Below are positions 58,839 through 64,000 of a DNA stretch of 64,000 nucleotides, in pieces. How positions within the stretch are numbered: the first letter of the stretch is position 1; every line of letters begins with the position of its first letter. The translations under genes were made by a program, and so were the position numbers. A model generated the notes under the pieces. That model saw only the letters and a program-made list of their open reading frames with translations, was not told the DNA's origin and searched no databases. Source of the stretch: DATKWD01 sp963704815 (lineage in GTDB: Bacteria > Actinomycetota > Acidimicrobiia > Acidimicrobiales > Salinilacustritrichaceae); NCBI GenBank assembly GCA_963704815.1, contig CAVPHU010000010.1, positions 62,001 to 126,000 of the forward strand. Direction: 5' to 3'.

Positions 58839-59622
58839 CGGGTGCGCCTTCGCCCTCGATCACGAGCTCTTCCTCGGTGAGGTCGGTGCCCTCGAGCAGC
58901 GCCTGGACCTCTTCGAGGATCAACGCGTAGCTCGCCGCCTCGTCGGCCGCAGCCAGCTCGGTCTGGAGGATCAGGCCTTCATCGATGCTGTCGGCGGGTG
59001 GCTCACCGGAGAGCCCCGAGCGCTCGTAGTTGAGGATGAGCAGCATCTCGGCATCTGACAGCGCCTCGAAGGCGGGCATACCGCCCATCACCGGCTTTTC
59101 GGTCGCGCCGTAGGTCGCTTCGGGCCAACCCGCCGAGCCGAGGCGCACCCAGCGGAACTGATCGCGCCAGTCGGGGAACGTCTCGTAGATGGCACCGTCG
59201 GACAGGGCGGGACCGACACCTCCGCCGCCCCCTCCGCCGTGGCACGCGGCGCACTGGGCCTCGTAGAGCTCCTGGCCGATGGCCATGGGATCGCCGGCCT
59301 CGGCGGCGGGCTCGAGGGTGCCCTGGTACAGGTAGGCCCACACCGGCAGGAACGCGAGCACGGGCATCACCCAGTAGGGGATCCGCTTGCGGGTGAGTGC
59401 GGCCTGGACGTACGGAGGTGGCGGCGCAGGAGGGGCCTCCTCGATCTCGGCGGGGGCGACGGCGGCCGGAGCTGCCGGCGCGGACGCAGCCGCCGGAACG
59501 GGTGCGGTGCTCGCCTCGTCGGAGGACGCAGCAGCGTCTCCGTCGTCGCCGCCACCTTGGCCGGTCAGCTTGGCGCGCTGTTCCTTCGCACGCTTGAGCA
59601 GATGCTCGGGGATCTCGGTCAA
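58828..59622 (-). CDS. Membrane-anchored mono-heme c-type cytochrome
   Basis: A 264-aa protein. The N-terminus MTEIPEHLLKRAKEQRAK is followed by an Ala/Pro-rich linker, a TM helix WVMPVLAFLPVWAYLY at about residues 83-98, and a heme-binding CAACHG. The axial Met is likely in MGGMPAFEALSD. GGAGG precedes the TTG start by 5 nt. Divergent from the bc operon and sharing its N-terminal motif with subunit IV, so probably part of the same respiratory assembly. Confidence 0.88.
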   Translation of the reverse strand: MTEIPEHLLKRAKEQRAKLTGQGGGDDGDAAASSDEASTAPVPAAASAPAAPAAVAPAEIEEAPPAPPPPYVQAALTRKRIPYWVMPVLAFLPVWAYLYQGTLEPAAEAGDPMAIGQELYEAQCAACHGGGGGGGVGPALSDGAIYETFPDWRDQFRWVRLGSAGWPEATYGATEKPVMGGMPAFEALSDAEMLLILNYERSGLSGEPPADSIDEGLILQTELAAADEAASYALILEEVQALLEGTDLTEEELVIEGEGAPEAG

Positions 59623-59712
59623 CGCTTCCTCCGTCGAGGTGTGCCTGGGCGGCGGTCAAGTTAGAGCACCGGGGCGGGGTGCAGCCAACACACTCGCAAC
59701 TGGTGGACCACG

Positions 59713-59732
59713 TCTGCCAATCTCTGCCAATC
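59713..59732. repeat. 10-bp tandem repeat in the divergent respiratory promoter region
   Basis: tctgccaatc is repeated twice in direct tandem between the divergent cytochrome c (start 59622) and bc operon (start 59811) genes, followed by the related ttctgcgg. A candidate regulator site. Confidence 0.6.
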
Positions 59733-59810
59733 TTCTGCGGTTGATGTGAGGTGCTTCTGGAGGTCGTGCTAGACCGTTTGGGAACGAGTCGGAGAAGGTC
59801 TCCGGCCTAT

Positions 59811-60272
59811 GTGAGCGAATTCACGAGGAACGTCTTGGTCGCCTTCGTTGCTTCCGTTGTCATCGGGCTCGCCCTCTTCGGCGCGGTCTTCTTCGTCGGC
59901 TCCCGCCGCGATGCCGACGCCAGCCTGAGCTGGGGCGAGGCCATGGCCGCCGCGACGTTCGCCTTCTTCGTCATGTTCTGGTTCTACGGTGTCATCCCGC
60001 ATCAGTGGCTCACCTGGGCCGACAACGAGCTCGCCTGGCGGACCGACAAGGTCTTCGCCGGCCCGGGCGGTGTGCTGCAGTCGAATGCCGACGGCGGGAA
60101 CTCGCCCGTGGTGTTGAGCTACCAGGTCGCCCGAGACATCATCGCCGTGCTCATCTACGTGGTCGGTCTCGGCATGCAGATCTACGCTTGGGCCTGGTGG
60201 AACGACCGCAAGAAGCCCAAGGAAGCCGTCGTCCCATCGTCCCGCTACGGCCGCCCCCTGGTGAAGTCATGA
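59811..60272 (+). CDS. Membrane protein heading the bc operon
   Basis: A 153-aa protein with three hydrophobic helices: NVLVAFVASVVIGLALFGAVF, AATFAFFVMFWFYGVI and IIAVLIYVVGLGMQIYAWAW. The loop HQWLTWADNELAW contains conserved aromatic residues. GTG 59811 was chosen to give SEFTRNVLVAF. It probably belongs to the electron transport complex encoded downstream; no cofactor motif is clear. Confidence 0.6.
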   Translation: MSEFTRNVLVAFVASVVIGLALFGAVFFVGSRRDADASLSWGEAMAAATFAFFVMFWFYGVIPHQWLTWADNELAWRTDKVFAGPGGVLQSNADGGNSPVVLSYQVARDIIAVLIYVVGLGMQIYAWAWWNDRKKPKEAVVPSSRYGRPLVKS

Positions 60273-60307
60273 CCGCCGAGCATCGTGACCGGTCGCCGCT
60301 GTCCCTT

Positions 60308-60384
60308 CGGCGGGAAGAAGCGCCAGCGCCCGTCGAAGCAGGGAGCGAGCTTGCGAGCGACCGCGACATCATGACCGGGGAACG
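60308..60384. repeat. Dispersed repeat copy B
   Basis: 77 bp, 4 kb downstream of copy A. cggcgggaagaagcgccagc and gggagcgagcttgcgagcga are kept, with mismatches at unit positions 9 and 26 in the first 58 bp. It ends CCGGGGAACG 12 nt before the ferredoxin start codon. Confidence 0.85.
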
Positions 60385-60396
60385 GAGAGGCACGTC

Positions 60397-60813
60397 ATGA
60401 CGAAGACCGACGCGAATCCACCGCTTCCGGAGTTCCGTGACGACTACGTCCTGCAGGAAGTCGACGCGGCCTGGCTGAGCCAGGCGGTCAAGCCCAAGCA
60501 GTTCATCCACATCGACCAGTCCGAGTGCATCATGTGCGAGGGCTGCGTCGACATCTGCCCGTGGAAGTGCATCCACATGGTGTCGCCCGATGCCGTCGAC
60601 GAGTCGATCGGGACCGAACAGCCCGGCGACGACCCGAGCGACCATGTGATCTTCACGATCGACGACGACGTGTGCACCCGGTGCGCACTGTGTGTCGATC
60701 GTTGCCCGACCGGCGTCATCATCCTCGGCAAGATCGGCGATCCCGCCCGCGACGGCGACCCCCATCAGCGCACCCCGACCCATGGCTACGGCTATGGGAT
60801 GCGGCTCGGATAA
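60397..60813 (+). CDS. 2[4Fe-4S] ferredoxin-type protein
   Basis: A 138-aa protein with two complete clusters: CIMCEGCVDICPWKCIHM and CTRCALCVDRCPTGVIIL, each with CxxCxxCxxxCP. The 35-residue insert between the clusters is acidic, and the last 25 residues (PTHGYGYGMRLG) are Gly/His rich. It probably feeds or takes electrons from the b6-type complex encoded immediately after. Confidence 0.92.
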   Translation: MTKTDANPPLPEFRDDYVLQEVDAAWLSQAVKPKQFIHIDQSECIMCEGCVDICPWKCIHMVSPDAVDESIGTEQPGDDPSDHVIFTIDDDVCTRCALCVDRCPTGVIILGKIGDPARDGDPHQRTPTHGYGYGMRLG

Positions 60814-60821
60814 GGAGCAGC

Positions 60822-61613
60822 GTGGCCAGCACCACCGAAGACAAACCCAGCATCGGCGAGCGGGTCGGTCAGACCTTCAAGGATCTGCCCGACAACGTTC
60901 AGGGCAGCCAGGCCTGGAACTCGATCTTCCGACCCGGGTCGATCTTCCGCAAGGGCTACACCGACAGCCCGCGGAACCGCAGCTACGTGATCATGAACTC
61001 GGTGCTCTACCACCTGCACCCGGTCAAGGTGAAGCGCCACACGGTCAAGGTCAGCTACACGCTGTGCCTCGGCGGCCTGTCCTTCTTCCTGTTCATCCTG
61101 CTCACCGTCACCGGCATCTTCCTGATGTTCTTCTACCGCCCGACGGCGGCGCAGGCTTGGGACGACATCTACACGTTGCAGACCTCGGTGACCTTCGGGC
61201 TCCTGGTCCGCAACATGCACCGATGGGCGGCCCACCTCATGGTGCTGACGGTGTTCCTCCACATGGCTCGCGTCTTCTACCACGGGGCCTACAAGCCACC
61301 CCGCGAGTTCAACTGGGTCATCGGGGTCATCCTGCTGACGCTCACGCTGCTGCTCAGCTTCACCGGCTACCTGCTCCCGTGGGACCAGTTGGCGCTCTGG
61401 GCGGTGACGGTCGGAACCAACATGATGGGCTACACCCCGGTCTTCGGTGAGCAGGTCAGGTTCGTTCTCCTGGGTGGGGTCGAGATCGGCTCCGACACGC
61501 TCTTACGCTGGTACGTGTTGCATGTGCTGATGTTGCCCTTCGTGATCGTGATCTTCATGGCGATCCATTTCTGGCGAGTACGGAAGGATGGAGGCATCTC
61601 GGGTCCGCTCTAG
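60822..61613 (+). CDS. Cytochrome b6-type subunit (split cytochrome b, N-terminal half)
   Basis: A 263-aa membrane protein with four helices. Heme ligands are in RNMHRWAAHLMVLTVFLH and RWYVLHVLMLPFVIVIFMAIHF, matching cytochrome b6 (HRW...LH and YxLHxxxLP...MxxH). The Q-site region GYLLPWDQLALWAVTVGTN also matches b6. AAGGAGC precedes GTG 60822. It lacks the C-terminal half, which is encoded separately next. Confidence 0.94.
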   Translation: MASTTEDKPSIGERVGQTFKDLPDNVQGSQAWNSIFRPGSIFRKGYTDSPRNRSYVIMNSVLYHLHPVKVKRHTVKVSYTLCLGGLSFFLFILLTVTGIFLMFFYRPTAAQAWDDIYTLQTSVTFGLLVRNMHRWAAHLMVLTVFLHMARVFYHGAYKPPREFNWVIGVILLTLTLLLSFTGYLLPWDQLALWAVTVGTNMMGYTPVFGEQVRFVLLGGVEIGSDTLLRWYVLHVLMLPFVIVIFMAIHFWRVRKDGGISGPL

Positions 61614-61634
61614 GCACCCGGGAGACACCGACTC

Positions 61635-62411
61635 ATGACCGAGATCCCCGAACATCTCCGCAAGCGAGCCGAAGAAGCTCGTGCCAAGGCCGCCGCGGCG
61701 AAAGCCGGCGGCGACGATGCGCCCTCGGGCGACGACGCACCGCAGAGCGAGGCGGCCAGCAAGATCCCGGCCCATCTGCTCGAGCGGTCGAAGGCTGCCC
61801 GGTCCAAGGGCAGCGCCGAAGAGGGCGGCGGCGGCGGGACCGCCGTCGTCACCGCCGATCCGACCGCACCGGCGGTCGCCACCGGCGCTCCGCAACCCAT
61901 CCCGACCGGCCCCGGTGGCCACACCCAGCGCCTGCTGACGGTCGTGAAGTCGGGCTCGATCCAGGACGTGCGGGCCACGCCGCTCGACAAGGTGCACGTC
62001 TGGCCCCACTTGCTGGTCGTCGAGTTCGTGGCCGCCCTCGCGATCACGGCATTCACCCTGATCTTCTCGATCTTCGTGAACGCACCGCTGCTCGAACTGG
62101 CCAACTTCAACCAGACCCCGAACCCGTCGAAGGCGCCGTGGTACTTCATGGGCCTCCAGGAACTGCTCACGATGTTCCACCCGATGGTCGCCGGTGTGAC
62201 GATTCCCGGTATGGGCATCTTCGCGTTGATCCTGGCGCCCTACATGGATCGCAACACCTCGAACAAGCCCGAGGATCGCAAGTTCGTCATCTCACTGTTC
62301 ACCGTCTTCTTGATGTTCTGGGCGGTGCTCGTGATCATCGGGTCGTTCTTCCGAGGCCCTGGTTTCAACTTCGTGTTCCCCTGGAACGCCGGCCTGTTCT
62401 TCGAGCTCTGA
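61635..62411 (+). CDS. Cytochrome b subunit IV-type (C-terminal half)
   Basis: A 258-aa protein. The N-terminal 90 residues are an extra domain with MTEIPEHLRKRAEEARAK and KIPAHLLERSKAARSK, then a Gly/Ala/Pro linker. Three helices follow and the quinol motif reads KAPWYFMGLQELL, with PWY in place of PEWY. It pairs with the b6-like subunit to form the quinol oxidation site. Its N-terminal motif recurs in the cytochrome at 58828. Confidence 0.93.
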   Translation: MTEIPEHLRKRAEEARAKAAAAKAGGDDAPSGDDAPQSEAASKIPAHLLERSKAARSKGSAEEGGGGGTAVVTADPTAPAVATGAPQPIPTGPGGHTQRLLTVVKSGSIQDVRATPLDKVHVWPHLLVVEFVAALAITAFTLIFSIFVNAPLLELANFNQTPNPSKAPWYFMGLQELLTMFHPMVAGVTIPGMGIFALILAPYMDRNTSNKPEDRKFVISLFTVFLMFWAVLVIIGSFFRGPGFNFVFPWNAGLFFEL

Positions 62412-62468
62412 GTTCGTAGAACCCCCTGTCCGTCAACTGATCGCCAAACCCTTCGAAGGAGGGTCATC

Positions 62469-63350
62469 ATGGAAACGAGCACCATTCTCCTGATCGCCAT
62501 TCCGGTCCTGGTCGTGCTGGCCGGCGTCGTTCTGTTCGCCTCGATGCGGCGCCGCGACACCGGTGAGGCCATCGGCATGCTCAGTCGTGAGACCTCGAAG
62601 CGCGATGCGGGCAAGGTGCGCCTCGCGTCGACCGACGAGGCCGAGGCCACACCTGCGGTCACCGGCACCGAGGTCGAGCGGGCCGCCGTGCTCGCCCGAA
62701 CAGGCGGTGGCGACGTCGTGAAGGCCGGCGACACTGCGGCACCGGTGGCCTGGGTGCCGCCCGACGCCGAGACGATCGGCGTCACCCGCCGGCAGTTCTT
62801 CAACCGCTCGATCATCGGGATGTTCGGCTTGGCGATCACCGGCTTCGGTGCAGCGTGCATCGCCTTCCTCTGGCCGCAGGTGTCAGGCGGCTTCGGCTCG
62901 GCCATCACCGTCGGTTCGCTCCCTGACGTGAAGAAGCAGATCCAGGACGGCAACGGGTTCGCCTACTTCCCGAACGGGCGCATGTGGATCACCGAGTACC
63001 CGGCATCAGCACTCCCCAAGGCCGAGGCGGTGTACTCCGAGCCCGAGCTGGCCGGCATGCGGGCAGGCGTGGTCGCGCTCTACCAGAAGTGCCCGCATCT
63101 CGGCTGCCGTGTTCCCGAGTGTGTGACCTCACAGTGGTTCGAGTGCCCGTGCCACGGTTCGCAGTACAACCAGGCCGGTGAGAAGAAGGGTGGGCCGGCC
63201 CCACGCGGCATGGACCACTTCGCCATGTCGGTCTCCTCCGACATCCTCACCGTCGACACGGGAACCATCATCCAGGGACCGCCCATCGGCACCAACACCA
63301 CCGGCCAAGAGGCCGAGGGACCGAACTGCATTGGCGCTTCGGACCACTGA
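62469..63350 (+). CDS. Rieske [2Fe-2S] protein
   Basis: A 293-aa protein with an N-terminal TM (ILLIAIPVLVVLAGVVLFA), a second TM (IIGMFGLAITGFGAACIAFLW) and the Rieske domain with CPHLGC and CPCHGSQY, giving the two Cys and two His ligands. AAGGAGGG precedes ATG 62469. It transfers electrons from quinol at the cytochrome b site to the cytochrome c encoded next. Confidence 0.96.
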   Translation: METSTILLIAIPVLVVLAGVVLFASMRRRDTGEAIGMLSRETSKRDAGKVRLASTDEAEATPAVTGTEVERAAVLARTGGGDVVKAGDTAAPVAWVPPDAETIGVTRRQFFNRSIIGMFGLAITGFGAACIAFLWPQVSGGFGSAITVGSLPDVKKQIQDGNGFAYFPNGRMWITEYPASALPKAEAVYSEPELAGMRAGVVALYQKCPHLGCRVPECVTSQWFECPCHGSQYNQAGEKKGGPAPRGMDHFAMSVSSDILTVDTGTIIQGPPIGTNTTGQEAEGPNCIGASDH

Positions 63351-63399
63351 TCGAATACGACTCCGCTCCTGACGAGAAAGCTTTCGTTTCCTCACGCCC

Positions 63400-64000
63400 A
63401 TGACTCTCCTCTTCGCCGCCAGCGTGTTCCGCACCATCGGCATCCTCATCTCGCTCATCGTCGTGGGCGGGTTCGTCGTGTATGGCCTGATCAACATCCG
63501 TGCCGGGCGCAAGGAGATCGGCAGTGAGATCGAGCTGGCCGCGAACCGCAAGCCCTACTACGACGACGACGTCCTCGAGGGCAAGAAGCTCGATCGTTCG
63601 CTCGGACTCGGACTCGCCACCCTTGCCGTCGTCGGCATCGGTCTGCCGCTCTACTGGCTCCAGGAGCCGGCTCGGCAGGAGAACGCGGTCGGCAACTTCG
63701 ACCGGATCTTCGAAGACCGCGGTGCCGAGCTCTACGAAGCCGCGTGCGCAAGCTGTCACGGTCCCGAGGGTGTGGGCGGTGTCGCCGCCTACACGGTGCT
63801 CGATCCCGAGGACAACAGCTTCGTCGCCCAGGTGAACTGGAAGGCCCCCGCGATCGACACGGTGCTCCAGCGCTACAGCGTCGAGGAGGTCACCGAGATC
63901 CTCAACTACGGCCGCCCGTTCTCGCCGATGCCGGCATGGGGCGAACCGGGTGGTGGTGCGTTCACCAGCCAGCAGATCGAGGAGGTCATCGCCTACCTCG
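63400..64000 (+). CDS. Cytochrome c subunit, 3' end outside window
   Basis: Membrane-anchored c-type cytochrome with an N-terminal TM (IGILISLIVVGGFVVYGLI), a second hydrophobic segment (LGLATLAVVGIGLPLYWL) and a heme motif CASCHG. A loop SPMPAWGEPG probably holds the axial Met. It runs off the right edge, so only about 200 residues are seen. It is expected to receive electrons from the Rieske protein. Confidence 0.88.
   Translation, partial: MTLLFAASVFRTIGILISLIVVGGFVVYGLINIRAGRKEIGSEIELAANRKPYYDDDVLEGKKLDRSLGLGLATLAVVGIGLPLYWLQEPARQENAVGNFDRIFEDRGAELYEAACASCHGPEGVGGVAAYTVLDPEDNSFVAQVNWKAPAIDTVLQRYSVEEVTEILNYGRPFSPMPAWGEPGGGAFTSQQIEEVIAYL

Overview
The window is about 64 kb of high-GC, densely packed chromosome. 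It looks like an actinobacterium, most probably of the class Acidimicrobiia. The clues are an MshA-type mycothiol glycosyltransferase with a YbjN neighbour, a DinB/mycothiol-type protein, an F420-type luciferase-fold oxidoreductase, a WS/DGAT acyltransferase, a nickel superoxide dismutase with its maturation peptidase, a rex-hemA-hemC-cobA/hemD-hemB-hemL heme locus, and a split, b6-type cytochrome bc operon. The taxonomic call is inference from gene content. I see no prophage, IS element, CRISPR array or origin.

Layout. 1-5.1 kb: MBL-fold hydrolase behind a palindromic operator, oligoribonuclease, dUTPase, a thioesterase and a Zn/Mn ABC transporter. 5.1-8.5 kb: a degenerate RsbW-like protein and a DNA-repair group (ATP-dependent ligase, Ada-AlkA fusion with a frameshift, Ogt methyltransferase). 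8.5-15.8 kb: TPR protein, DinB-like and cupin proteins, enoyl-CoA hydratase, WS/DGAT. 15.9 kb: a SelW-like selenoprotein gene with an in-frame TGA. 16-22 kb: LLM oxidoreductase, VOC proteins, a two-component system facing a PepSY protein, an HNH-type protein and tRNA-Lys. 22-30 kb: hydrolase, amidase, ASST-like lipoprotein, an amidohydrolase remnant, a methyltransferase, MoaD and a CdsA-like membrane protein. 30-37 kb: sodN/sodX, an RsiG-like c-di-GMP-binding candidate anti-sigma factor, mshA, MFS, proC, a BldC-like regulator and a SAM-hydrolase family protein. 37-42 kb: ABC-2 transporter with a frameshifted ATPase, acyl-CoA synthetase, a Wzz-like protein and an XRE regulator. 42.7-55.1 kb: heme/siroheme synthesis under rex, broken up by malonyl-CoA decarboxylase and a DUF2786 gene. 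55-58.8 kb: gnd, zwf, lgt. 58.8-64 kb: respiratory c-type cytochrome, then membrane protein, 2[4Fe-4S] ferredoxin, cytochrome b6, subunit IV, Rieske and cytochrome c, the last cut by the window end.

Two things run through the window. First, at least 25 genes have TAnnnT 6-9 nt before an ATG or GTG start and usually no Shine-Dalgarno sequence. This is the signature of leaderless mRNAs, and I used it to choose starts. Second, three conserved genes (ada-alkA, an ABC ATPase, hemB) each carry one single-base frameshift at a point where both flanks are well conserved. Because hemB is among them, assembly errors are a serious possibility.

The most notable item is the SelW-like gene at 15888-16166. 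Its CxxU motif is encoded with TGA, a GC-rich hairpin lies at the correct distance downstream, and a -10 box sits 6 nt before the upstream ATG.
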